In this document: in pieces, positions 1 through 11,800 of the stretch
Position numbering within the stretch: the first letter of the stretch is position 1
Layout of the letters: every line of letters starts with the position of its first letter
Source of the DNA: Lolium rigidum
Taxonomy: Eukaryota; Streptophyta; Magnoliopsida; Poales; Poaceae
Assembly: GCF_022539505.1 (NCBI RefSeq)
Contig: NC_061512.1
Location: 151,883,962 to 151,947,961 of the forward strand
Length of the DNA: 64,000 bases
Direction: 5' to 3'
Notes under the pieces: model-generated
Databases searched by the model: none
Seen by the model: the letters and a program-made list of their open reading frames with translations, nothing else
Told to the model about the DNA's origin: nothing
Position numbers and translations under genes: made by a program

Positions 1-59
1 CTACATGTCCCACTGGCCACTGACCACTGCACATTTGGCTCCCTGAGATCAAAACTCAC

Positions 60-3000
60 AAGAAATGTGGAAATGATGAGATGCGCGGCAGATGGGTAAG
101 GAGATCCCCAAATGGTTCTTGCCTTGGAGGCAATGAGCCACTGTCCTCTTCTGCTCCAACCGAAGGCGCATAAGGTTGGGGCTTTCTCTCATACATCTCA
201 TTATCACCATGAACACCAGCATTTACCTGGCTTTCACCTGAATCTCTGTGGATCAATGAACACAGAGAATTGACCCTTGACATGAGCATCCTCTCATCGG
301 CAGAGGCTGTGATTTGGGAATCATTCAGAAGTTGTCGAGTCACCTCATCAAATGCTAGTTCACCCGCTGAGTCAAGGTCACCGTTGATGATCTGAGAGTC
401 ACTCAGTAGGTACTTGGTGATGTCGTCTAACACAAGTTTACCCGATGTGCCAGCACCACCATGAGCTGTAGGCAGGTTCCCTGAATACATCTGTCTGTAG
501 ATGTGGTTCCCAATGTGGTTTGCTATCTCACTCTTGGACATGGATCGCCGGATCCCAGGCAACTTAAAACCGTTCCAGCTAAGGATGCTTGTTTGTGGCT
601 CGCACATACCAGAAGCCCCGTCTTGTTTAATCATTTCACTGCCAGTAACTGGAATGGAAAAAAATGATGAGAAAAGACATTCATAGTACATGCCACAATG
701 ATCCTAGTGGTAATTTGTGCCATTGGTAGTACAAGAGAAAACAATTTCAAATTGGACAGCATCTTTGATAACATAAAGAACTTATTTGCTCCTAATGCAC
801 CTGAACATAGACCTCGTGAGTCAAGAATACACATGAAGGTTAACATGGATACAGTATAGATTGAGCAGCACATTATACCATGGTTCTGTAGCATAACTCG
901 GCATAAATTAGAATTGCAATTTTTTTCTTCAGAAACCATTGCATTTTAGTGAGAATGAACTAAGAGAAACTACTTTTATAATTGTTAAATTCACCTGAAT
1001 TCGAGAAATGTGGAGGCAAGCCATCTGATGCTCCAGCTTCCTGTCTTCTTTCCGCATCTAGCCTGCTGGATGCAGAATGGTGCGATAAAAGTTCTCTAAA
1101 TCTTTGGGGTCCTAACTGATCATCATCAAGTCCATTAGGATCAAAATCTTGGCACTTTACATCATCTGGATCTTCAAATATAGAACACCTTGATTCAAAG
1201 TAAGGATTCTCCAAGGTGATGTCATTTTTCTGGCTTAGCGACAGTAGACGTAGGTCACAGTGAACAAGTTTCTCCATGTGCCTATTCATCATTCCTGGGG
1301 CACACTGAAGAAAGTGTCTCCTGAAACAAATAAACTTCAGAAGTTAAGGCACCAGTGTCACTTAGCATACTATCACAATTACTTGATTGTGATGTCAGTC
1401 TGAATCTGTTTTTCACTATAATTTCTCAAGAAATCGGGTTAAACTGCACTATTTTGGGCCAAAGAGTGGAATATTTAGATGTGAAATCATTGGGTCTAAG
1501 ATAAAAAAAAAGATCATTTGGCACAAGAATGACTTCATGTACCTGTGCATGCTGGCCTGTCCAGCGGTAAAATCAGAGGTTGCCTGCCACAAAGTGTGCT
1601 TCCTTGGCTGAGGGTTGGTTTCTCTGAAGAAAAGTGGTTGCCTGGACAACTGGACAAAGCAAGAAAAACATGATGAGCAACAGGAACAGTGCCCCCAGAA
1701 GGCCAAAATAGACATAAATTTACTACTCTACAAGATCCTTAACACTCCTGTTAATACATGATGATGTGATTCCTTGTGGGCATAAACTATTTTAGCTTTG
1801 CCGTGAGTTGCATTACTGATTCAGTGTATCTACATGTACTTACTGCAATCTCCAAGGTTCCAGGTTCAGTTTCTGGACAAACCAGCTTAAGTGCACAGAT
1901 ATCAGACCACTGTATCTCAATTTTGCTCTTCAGACCACCATCCAGTACTTCCCACACGAGTTTGTGCTTTGCAAAATAACATTTCACTACCAAATCTCCT
2001 TCGTATCTTGATACCCACTGTGCATGTACGAAATAAACCTTTAGCATAAATGAACCAGTTGAACACAAATGAGAAAGCAACTGATGAATAATGACACGAA
2101 CTGAACACTTATATTTATGAACACATTTACTGTGATTGTTGAAATGAACAGAGGATGTATATGCAGTGAGAATGAGCACATGGGAAAGTGCTAACCTCCC
2201 AAGATCCGATTCTTAGTACAGAACCGGGGAAATTAGAAGCTTTCAATTTCTCCGAGGCACTAACAGTGCTGCCATGCTGGGCATCTTTTGCCTTACCGGC
2301 CTGCACAAGCTTCATTTGGATCAAATCCACCAGAGACGGGCTCTTCTTGAGCCGCAAGCCGAGTGGGCTAGGCTCCTCGAGGAAATCATGTTGCGCTGGC
2401 TGCTGATTGGACACACTAGCACCACCTGTGCTCCATTGCTGTATGACACAAGTGAAAACACAACAAACCGAGATTAAAATAAAGCACAGTGAAGCATGAT
2501 TTTATCTATATGACCTCCACTCACAAATACAACCCGTTTCTCACCTGCACACATTTTTTTACGATAATAGTATTGTGGATTGATACATAATCATCTAATG
2601 TGAAACATAATTTTATTCTTATTCCAAAATCCATGGAAAAAACTTGAAAGTAGTGACCGTACAGAGAGGACTAATTATTTTTGGCGAGGACGAAGTAGAA
2701 TCTTGTGGTATACATTAAGGTTTATCAACATGCGGGTTTAGCATGTGTGGAAAGTGAAAACAGGGGAAATAGTGACCGTAGAGAGAGGAGGGTTTTTTTT
2801 TTTTTGGCCATGGACGAAGTAGAACCTTGTGGGATACATTAAGGTTTAAGAGCAGGAGGGGTTTAGCATGTGCGTGGTCGGGACAGTTTGGAGTGTTACT
2901 GAAGAGATAAGAGCACAGTTTCAGGAATCTGTCCATTTCTAAAGCTAAACAACGAAACGGATACGATTAGTTAGTAATAATATCTTTGCGAGCAGGGAAG

Positions 3001-3791
3001 ATTCCAGGTGACTTGACTTCACCAGATCCTTTTTTTTTTGCTTTAGCACACGTATGGCATGTCTATCCTCGACAAGTTGCGTGCCTTTTGCACAGAGACG
3101 CTTTCACGCTGGCACAACAGTTGAGAATGCCATCACGCTGAAGCCATTCGTACGATTGGAAGCGTACCATCGAGTTGTAAACCACTCCCTTCCCCTCTGC
3201 TGCTTTTTTGCTTTTGTTTTCTGGCTTTTGAGCGCATGTGACGATGTGTTTCGTTATCTGATGATAATGAAATTCGATCCGGTGGGATCGCTTGGAAAAA
3301 AAATGAAATTAGCAAAAAAAAAAACATAGTTACGCGAAATCGACCGCCACATGGATTTCCGAGCAAATTAGAGCCAAAATGAAGCCAGAGCCGAATACGA
3401 ATACTCCCTCCGTTTCGTAATTTGAACTAGAACCAACCACTGCAAGGATTAGAGAACGGAGGGAGTGGATTATAACTTCCTAGATTATTATCACTTCAAC
3501 ACGCTTGCTCGTCTGCTTCCCAATCGACCGCCACATGAACGGCCAGTCCGGATATTACGATGCAAAAACAAACTTCAGAATTAAGTTCATATCAAAAAGT
3601 TTTTTCCTGTCATCGCAAAGAACGGCGAGAGAGGAGGGGACGGGGAGACACACCTGCTGCTGCTGGGCGAGGCGGGACCTCTTGTGGAACGGCGACGCTT
3701 CGGCCCCCGCGGCGGCGGCGGGACCGTCGGCGTCGAGCGCCTCCTCCTTGACCTCCCGCCGGAGCTTCCCCAGGTGCGGCAGGTGAACCAT
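60..3791 (-). CDS. ASG1-like (ALTERED SEED GERMINATION 1 family) protein, probably 3'-partial
   Basis: Six coding exons on the minus strand join in frame with GT/AG borders: 3791-3654, 2438-2196, 2017-1844, 1649-1543, 1320-995 and 648-60, giving about 525 residues. The start is MVHLPHLGKLRREVKEE. Exon 2 has PSPLGLRLKKSPSLVDLIQ and ends in LRIGSWE, which joins WVSRYEGDLVVKCYF in exon 3. Exon 4 has NPQPRKHTLWQATSDF. I recall this order from Arabidopsis ASG1 (AT2G24100) and AT4G30780, a plant family linked to germination and stress phenotypes but without a proven biochemical activity. The last exon meets a TGA at 56-58, but a consensus donor (gtgagt, 54-59) overlaps that stop after HF, so the transcript probably splices to an exon outside the window. 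Intron 1 (2439-3653) holds a duplicated segment and a Stowaway MITE. The gene structure is well supported; the function is not. Confidence 0.82.
2651..2849. repeat. Direct duplication of about 80 bp in intron 1 of the ASG1-like gene
   Basis: Two similar segments, about 2651-2728 and 2770-2849, share the order agtgaccgta, agagagga, gacgaagtagaa, cttgtgg and atacattaagg. They lie about 115 bp apart in the same direction. The second copy carries an added T-run. It looks like an old local duplication inside an intron. No ORF or element end is visible. Confidence 0.55.
3404..3465. mobile_element. Stowaway-type MITE (short)
   Basis: Terminal inverted repeats CTCCCTCCG at 3404 and CGGAGGGAG ending at 3465, with TA on the left side. 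About 62 bp with no coding content. This is the Tc1/Mariner-derived Stowaway type common in grass introns. It lies in intron 1 of the ASG1-like gene, close to its first exon. Confidence 0.75.
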
Positions 3792-4081
3792 ATCCTCTCC
3801 CGCTCGCCGTCACCAGCGGCGCCGCTTCCTTCTCGCCGGAGGATTACTGCTGCTGAGGCGGTTGTCGTACGGATGCGGAGGCGTAGAAGGAGGAGGAGAG
3901 CTGTTTGCACAAGCAAGCGAGCGAGCGAGCGGCACGGATCGGAACAGAGATAAATATCTCGGGGGCCGCAGGAAGCAGGATTAGATTTCGCTGGGAGCAC
4001 GTGCCAGCCAACTGGATCTGGATTGCGGCCACCGTGGCGCCTAAAACGGATCTGACCGTTTCACCCCTCACATCATCCAGC

Positions 4082-5466
4082 TAGGAATGGCAACGGGTCT
4101 GCTCCGCACCGGGAGTGCCATCTCATTTCCATCCCCGTTTATAGTAAGCGCATTTTCAACGGAGCGACGCAAACGGACGCGTCAGCCGTGACCGAAAATA
4201 CGTTTGGGCTCTGTTCCAGTGGGACGATGCAAAGTGACCGGACCGTTCGTGACGACGCAAACCTGGTCCAAATATGCGTCAGGTTTGCGTCCGCGGTCGC
4301 GCTGAATGTCCGCCGAAAATGACGTAGGACCCACGTATCGTGGCAGGAGGCCGATATTATCCCGCAAGTGGCCATTCCTTGCGCGAAAAGTCAAAATAGA
4401 CCGGCGCGAGCAGTCCAGAAGCGATGAACGTCCTCGTCGCCGCAGCCACCATCATGGATGCCGAGGAAACCCTGGCACCCGCCGCCGCCCCACACTCCCC
4501 CATAGCCACGACCATAGCCACAATGGAGGCTGCAGCTCCGGCGGAAGCAAAGCGGGCCGCCACCAGCGGCCGGGAGGATGGACGCCGAGGCCAAGACCCG
4601 TGCAGAGGACACAAGGATCATGCTAGCCGACTTGAGCAGCGTCGACGACAACACCATGCCCTGGTTCATGAAGAGGCGCGCCGAAATCCACGCGCGAGAC
4701 GCCTGATCGCCGGCGCCATGCGCCCAGCACCTTGCCTCCTTTTGGACTTTTTTTATTGTTGTTCAAGCCTTGTTGTACTCCTTTTGGACTTCACTTTGCG
4801 CCCTACCAAGTGCAAAGTGTGATGAACTTATTTCAGACCTCAATTTGAGGCTGTAATTTCGTGAAAATTTGAGGCTACAACTTCTTTTCTGAATTTCCTA
4901 AAAATAAACTGGCCCGCGTCGAAAATCGTCGACCCGCTGGAGCCACCCCTTGATGCAAACGGACGCAGGACCATTTCCGCGTCTGCCAGGCGACGCCAAT
5001 GAACACCCGCAGACAATTTGGGCGTCCGAAATGCGTCGCCCAGTTAGAGATGTCCTAATTGGGAAGACGTTTTTTCCATCCCATCCCACCGGGTTCGGGG
5101 AGAGGACCGGGTTCCCCATTAAGAAGCAAAATTCAAACGATCTTCTCGGGATGTTATATATTTTGCACATAGAAATAAGCAACTTTGTAATATGTACGAG
5201 ATAAAATGACAACATATTAGTATAATATGTTTAATAATATTAAAATATACTACATTAAACACAATATTACAACGTATTTCATATAAAAATATATCAATTT
5301 ACATGTATATAAAATTATAACAAGAGTTAGCGAGGAGCTAGGATGGGGAGACCTTTTAATCCCCATCCCCATTTTTGCTTATGGGGATAAAAGTTGCCCA
5401 CACCCGTCCCCTAATAGATGAATTCCCCACGGGTTTACGGGGAACGCGGCCCCATTGACATCCCTA
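4082..5466. mobile_element. hAT-like non-autonomous element nested in element A
   Basis: Inverted ends TAGGAATGGCAACGGG (4082) and the complement of TAGGGATGTCAATGGGG (ending 5466) are flanked by ATCCAGC on both sides (4075-4081 and 5467-5473), consistent with the 7-8 bp duplication of hAT insertions. The interior near both ends is rich in ccccatcccc and ggttcgggg tracts. The insertion splits the left end of element A and is itself split by the Harbinger element at 4148-5055. No transposase ORF was found. Confidence 0.6.
4148..5055. mobile_element. PIF/Harbinger deletion derivative nested in the hAT-like element
   Basis: Ends GCGCATTTTCAACGGAGCG (4148) and the complement of GGACATCTCTAACTGGGCG (ending 5055) are flanked by TAA on both sides (4145-4147 and 5056-5058), the usual Harbinger target. 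Inside, 4424-4705 holds remains of the accessory SANT/NAM-associated ORF1: a start-like MNVLVAAATIMDAEE and, in another frame, the C-terminal motif MPWFMKRRAEIHARDA followed by a stop. The DNA-binding middle and the transposase are missing. Confidence 0.7.
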
Positions 5467-5946
5467 ATCCAGCCGCGTCCACCGAAACTCCAAACGTATT
5501 TAGGGCGTCGGACAAACTTTCGTTCCCAGCCTCGTGCCACAGAGGCCCTTTCCATCCGGCGCGGCCCAATACGGTGTCCGGCGCTCCGAGTCCGTCCATG
5601 ATCCACACGGGATGCTTCGGGCACGCCAGACACACGAAAAAGCGAGGCGGGGAGTGGTGGGCCCGCCCATCGCGTCAGCGACACGGAAGTCTAAAACCCC
5701 GTCGCCTACCTCTGGTCAAGCGACGTTCATGGCGCCCAGCTTTCCCAGGCGACGCAGTGACGCGTTTCGTCGTGCATGGCTGCGTGGCCATACGCGCCGG
5801 CGTTTATTGCGGCCAATGCCCCGATGTCGCTTCGCCTGCCATCGATGTACAATAAGAGCGCCCCTCCTTCTTTCTTCATTCCAATCTCGCCATTCCAATG
5901 TCGTCGCTCCCAATCTCCCGCCGCACCTCCTACCTCAGCGCTCCCA

Positions 5947-6411
5947 ATGTCTTTCTCCCGCAAAAACGTCGCGGTGAACGGCTTTGGCCGCGGCAGCCTC
6001 AGGGTGGCAGAGGCGTGGGCGTTGTACCGTGCGAGGTATCCTGTCCCGGCGGACATGCGCTTGCTAAGCGGCGGCGGCTGGAGGATGGTCTTCAACGTCC
6101 CGCCGCCACCGCAGGGCATAGAGCGCTGGAGGGACGCGATTAGGACCTGGCTTGCTCGCCTCAGCGTCGAGGAGCGAGCCGATCCGACCTGGACCCCCAC
6201 CGATAACGACGACTGGTGGGCGGACTACTTCCAGGCGCAGCACGACGCCGCCGACTGCGTAGGGTTGCACGCGGCGTTCGCGGCGTCGTTGAATGACAAG
6301 GACGCCTGGAGGGGCGACCTCGACGCGGTGATCGCAATGTCCATCCGCGACGCAGGGAAGCCGCTCGTCGACCTCACCGGCAACGGCGAGGCTAGGCAAG
6401 CGGCGCGGTGA
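5947..6411 (+). CDS. Hypothetical 154-aa Trp-rich protein carried by element A
   Basis: An open frame of 154 residues, chosen to start at MSFSRKNVAVNGFGRG because the further upstream start at 5776 lies in element terminal sequence. Visible features are WALYRARYPVPADMR, a WRDAIRTWLARLS helix-like stretch, a DDWWADYFQAQHDAAD segment and a C-terminal acidic/basic tail. I believe similar YRARYPVPxDMR proteins are widespread in wheat repeat annotation, but I do not know a function and none should be assumed. It occupies the same place in element A as the B3-like gene does in element B. High GC content and a single uninterrupted frame suggest it was coding at the time of insertion. Confidence 0.5.
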   Translation: MSFSRKNVAVNGFGRGSLRVAEAWALYRARYPVPADMRLLSGGGWRMVFNVPPPPQGIERWRDAIRTWLARLSVEERADPTWTPTDNDDWWADYFQAQHDAADCVGLHAAFAASLNDKDAWRGDLDAVIAMSIRDAGKPLVDLTGNGEARQAAR

Positions 6412-6703
6412 AGGACGAGCCCATCGACGAGCCCGGCGAGAAGACGGTGTCGTTGACGACATGTACATCTTTCACCAGTACTACGACCTCTCTGACCGCC
6501 GCAAGTACTACTAGGTTTAGGTTTAAATTTCATCGTTCGAATCTATGTAATATAGCAAGTTTAAATGAATTCAACTATTTTTCTATTAAATTTTAAAAAT
6601 CTTAAATTCTGTGGGGACGCGGGTGAGAGCGACGTCCCAAAACGCGACGTGATAAAATGCGTCCCTCGTACACTAAATTGGAGGCTGTTTGGAGCACTCT
6701 CGC

Positions 6704-8857
6704 AGGTGTACTTGCCTCGCTTCCAGGGGCAGAGCCGTCCGGCGAGACGGGTCGGCAGCCGCGCACGCGCGCGAGCACCTGGCGCACGGACGCGTGGGGG
6801 GCGACACGTGTCCCGGGCCCCGGCGAGGGCGGCGTGGGTGACGTGGTTGGTGCGCGTGTGACCTGGCCGCTGGCCGCCCATCCCGGTCCACACTCCACTG
6901 TACCGCCGCTATCCGTTCGCGTCACCATCGATCGCCCTTTTGTTTGTTTTGTATCTGCGTGCTTGTGGATAAGGCCGTGGGCTGGCTGTGCTGGATGCCC
7001 GCCCACCTCGCACAGCACAGGCACAGCACAGCGCAGCACGCCTAAAGCGACAAAGGTTTTTGTAGGTGAGGAGAAGACTTGACTTTGGATGGACCTCCCA
7101 GAGATTGCTCGAGGGTTCACACCTTTCGAAAATTTGATCCAGTTTTAAAACCAAACGGGGGCGTTTGTTAGCCAATCTTCCCTTGACACACTCCAGAGAA
7201 TGTATCGTAGTACTAAACGCACCACTAGAAAGATCCCTACACGACAACAATAAAAAAATCACCTTGAGACCAACGTAATTTTCTAAGCGAGTTTAATTAC
7301 TGAGAAAAACATAACAGATGCACCATCATACTTAACCTTACTAGTTTTAACCTTACTAGTCTAAGATGGAAGATGGGAAGCACGTACATAGCAACCGAGA
7401 AGATCGCTACAGCTAGGCGCGGACCTTACTTGGGCAAATTCGGGGGGTGTGGGGTGGTTGATGGGCTGGTTTTGGTCATAAGACAAGACTTTTCTATTTG
7501 TTGCTGGGTTTGGGGCGACGGCTCATTTCGCCCCCGAGAAGGTCCACTAGTGGCTCCAGCATTAAGGTCACCATGGTCATTGCTACTGTCACCCATCTTG
7601 TGGTCGGATTCGCCGGATCTGTCGATGAAGCAGACGGACAGGGGCGAGCAGTCGTGTCGAGACACTCCCCAGAAAAACTTGTCGCCCACCTCACGGTGCA
7701 AGATCTCGACTGACGAGGTTTTAGAGGCCTCTCTGGCCGGCCATGTAAACAGTCACCGGGATAGGGAAAAGCAGAGGACGGCGTAGCACAAGGAACTCGC
7801 GGTGAAACGAAGAGAGGGGGATAAGGGAGTGGAGAGCTCTAGATACATTCCTTGTCTCGTCACCTAGTATAGCATGGGCGCGGAGCCACGCGCTAGAAGA
7901 TGGAGACGTGCGGCAAGCATGCACACGCACGGCCGACGCGTACCCCACTCAGTTGGTGCACCAAGAAAAAAAATAGGATTTCACAAACCGGTTTCAAACT
8001 CGAGTCGCCGATGCATGGCGGGTGAGAGGAGGATTGTGTGTCAACTCATCCTCTTCTCACTCACTAGGAGAAAAGTTCACCTTATAAACAACTTCAACTT
8101 TATCCCAACTAGGACCATGAGACCAAAGGTATTCTTAAGCTACCATGGTGATGAGTATTGAGATTTCAGAAATTATAAGTTATATGGACTACACACATAG
8201 GGTGGAGCAACGCATCTACATCCAACATATACAATAAATTTCAAATTTTGAGGTTCTAGATTCCGAAATTCCTAATAAAAACTACGAAATAATATAAGAC
8301 GCACGAAATTTGTGAAATGGCTCTCGTATGGTGATGATATGGCTTACATTAATGCTTGGCAACTGTGGCATATAGCTATTCATTCTGGGAAAAAGAAATC
8401 ACAGGTAGGATTGAACATGCTATATGACTTTCAGTAGCTACGTTTTTCTTATTCCCACTTTTTTTTCAAAATAATACGAACCAGAAACCCTTAGAAAGTT
8501 TGAACAAACTTGTGTGTCACTTTCCTTTGTTTCTTTCTGGCGCGGAACTGGAGAAGGTATGTCAAAGCAGCGTGCAGTATGTGGATGGTCTTCAAGGTCT
8601 TAAATAAACAGGATAATACACTGTACCTTGGAGAAACAGGTGATATGAGTAAAAAATGGGGCCATTTCCATTTCCTCGACACCTAATTTCAAGCTCAATA
8701 GCCATTAAACATCGTTGCAAGCTCATAACAGTAACAAATGATACACCAACCAATTTGTCACCAAGAAAAGAGTAACTGAATATATTAGCAACTAGGCATA
8801 CATCTTTGGTGCAGAATAATAGCTCATGGATTCTTCATACTAGGACGACACAGAATG
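6704..8857. other. Intergenic stretch without recognised gene
   Basis: 6704-7100 is GC-rich and opens in several frames by composition only. Near 7332-7362 there is a short tandem of ttaaccttactagt. 7430-7760 has overlapping frames on both strands without a recognised domain. 8160-8700 is AT-rich. The end nearest 8858 should hold the TAD3 3' untranslated region. I see no element ends or RNA gene here. Confidence 0.5.
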
Positions 8858-11800
8858 TCAGCAGCGTTTCTCAGAAGAATGACTTGATCCATTTGAATAT
8901 GCCTCGGGAACTTTTACCCTAAACACAGAGTAATGGTGATTCAAACTCTTCTGCCCATGCAATCTGTAAACGCTGCCCAGCGCTCCAGTAATTGGATTGG
9001 GTAAAGCGTAGAAAACACGCTTGAACCTTTGATGTACAAGTGCCATAGCACACCTTCAAAATAAGCAAGCATGTCACCAAACTGAGCAGTCGGCGACAAA
9101 AGAAAAGTAATATCATAGTCTGATAATAGAGAACCTACATCGCGCATGGTTCCCAAACAAGATAGATGTCGAATCCTGTGCAAAGATATGGTCTGTTTCT
9201 TTCAGACAAGTCACTGCAGCATGCTGGATCTGCAGATTGTTCTTTATCCTGAAATTTAAACTTGAACTTGTTAGGGAAATCGGACAGAATAAATACACAT
9301 CAATTCCAGTCTTCTGCTACAACACTAATCGAGTTATTAGAGGAGATGGCAACAATAGAAGGGTAGATATAAGTAAGAAGGCTCACTTCTGTAACTATCT
9401 TTAGCCGCTTTGCCGGTTCATCATCAGAACAGTTCTCCACGTCACCATTTAACTCTGGTTCATTTGTTGAAGTAGGGAATAACATTCTATCTCTCACAGC
9501 GGCATTTTCAATGGCAACTACTGCAGCGTGTCTCAGAGGATGCCAGAGAAAACCATCCTGAGAAGTCAATGGCTTCTGCTCAGTAGACCTTTGTTTCATC
9601 CACCCAAATGGGTTTATACATGAGACCTCCCTGTCCAAGCCATTGCAAAATCGGGAGCTTGACAGCAACAAAGCGTTGGCTTTATCCTCAAATGCTTCAG
9701 GTAACGAGCAGGACTTATCTGTTTCCACTCTGGCGCAATTGTTTGCTTTTAGAGAAGTATCATGCAGCTGTATTTGGTCTGTAGCCTTTGAAATTATTTG
9801 CATGTTTGATGGATCGACAACAATGGCAGCATTGCCAACCTGGCAAAAGCTCATCCATGTAGAAGTTAACCAAAAATGCCAAAAATGTTGATCCACACTA
9901 GATAACCAGCACATTGAAATCACATCAGGTAAACAGGAAAGAAAAACATGACAGGATTTAACTCGCTTTCACAAAAATGATGGCTGTCACTACTTGCCTA
10001 TTTGTCATTAACCAAGTTGGTTCGCAGAGAAAAAATCACAAGACTGCAAGAAGGGTTATAGGCACTAGTCATATGAAATAAGTTTAATACAATATGAGGA
10101 AAACCTGCAGTAATTGGTGAGAATATTTCAACATAGCGTAACTTGTGCATTTACAGCTGTAATAGAAAATAGTCTACTACTACTACTACCTCCGTTCCGA
10201 AATGTAAGTCTCTAAAAAGGCTTACATTTCGGAACAGATGTAATACCATTTTCTGAACCTTGATTTACATTCTTGTTATCAATCATATATTGAGAAGCTG
10301 TGGATTGTGGTGTATTAGGCAAACGTGTGTTTGTCCATGACATTAATACTTCACTGCTAGTGCAAGACATTAACTTGATATCACAATTTTGTACTTAGGC
10401 GCTTAGGAGAATGGATAATTTTAAATTCTCCAGAAAGGACTGGATATTCCTTTTTATTTAGCCAAATATCCAAATAGTACGTCAATATTGAATGATCATG
10501 AGTAAGAATGTAACCATGTATCAGATGACAAAAATAAACAGGAAGCATCACTTCAATCCAAGTATATAGTCTTCCCGTTGCTGTTTATAGTGACAACCTA
10601 TTTCCATTGCTTAAACTTCGCAGACGAAAAATAAGAAAGTGAAGAAAAGCTACACAAAACAACATTCCGACTATCTCTAAACAGTTAGTAAAATAACAAT
10701 ACTGACTAGCATCCGAAGGAATCATGAAAGTGTAGGATGTAGTACTCCCTCCGATCCATAATAAGTGCCATAGTTTTAATTCAAATTTGACTAAAAATGA
10801 ACTAAAACCACGACACTTATTACGGATCAGAGGGAGTAGAATAAAATAACAATAAACAGGAGAGATCACCTGTGATAACTGCATAGCAGTCCTCATGCAA
10901 TCAAATATTGCTGGTAATTCCTCCTCTTTGAATCCAGACACACCATCAATGCTGCAACATTAACAGAGAAATCCATTGGAAAAGCTTTTAGTGACACAAC
11001 CGATACTGTATTCACAAGTTGCAACCAGAATTGCAACCTGTGGCAATAACCAATGTCACTAGTCCTAATTTTCTAGTGGGATGTAGATGGCATGTAATCT
11101 CAGTCTGCCCAAAATTCCCAAAAGGAAAGATTATAATTGATTGTTTGACTATAAGGCAGTTTTACAGTAAAAAGCCGGACAAGAAGAAAGTTGCTAACTA
11201 TGTTTACACCTACAATCCCAAGTCATAAATTCTACATTGACATACAAGATCTAGATATTCTAACACAAAATGCAGTCAAACTTGTTGAGGTAATGGTGCA
11301 CTGTGAAGAAACAGATTTAAAAGTATCACGAATTTCAACTTTGCTTTTGTGACACCAAACCAAGTACTCTCATAAATGTGATGAAACCGGAAAACATTCA
11401 GGCTAAGCGTATTTTTCAAAGCGCAGCTCATTCCTCACGAAATTGTATTTATGAATGATACTAATAAGTAAGAATCCATAAACTTCAAAATAGGCCTTCC
11501 CTTGAAGAGAATTACCCATGTTTGTGTATATCTCTAGACTCTAGGCTAGGCACATCCTTGTTTGGCAACGGCATTCAGTAGTTGTACACAAGGGAAGGTC
11601 TACGAAGAAATACTTGCCACGCGAGACAGGCTAGGTTCGGCATACATTCTAAATGAAGTCGAATAGTTCAACTCTCTAACTTGAACGTCCATAGCCTCTT
11701 ATTTACTTGTGCATAGAAGGATTTAAGTAACCTTGAAAAAATATTCATAAAAGCTGGGAGCCAACAACTTCAAAAATTCCCGAGAACAAAAAAAATAGAT

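Larger units (their letters stand above)
4069..6703. mobile_element. PIF/Harbinger-like cargo element A, interrupted by a hAT-like element
   Basis: The left end reads catcatccag at 4071-4080 and resumes as ccagccgcgtcc at 5469 after a hAT-like insertion. The right part (6610-6703) has ggggacgcgggtgagagcgacgtcc and decays to ggagcactctc. About 230 bp after the left end and the right terminal part are clearly related to element B (53498-61658): both have a ccggcgcg...atacggtgtccggcg block followed by aaagcgaggcggggagtgg and gtcgcctacctc. No transposase is visible. The exact ends are degenerate and no clean target duplication could be seen, unlike in element B. It carries the ORF at 5947-6411. 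Confidence 0.6.
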
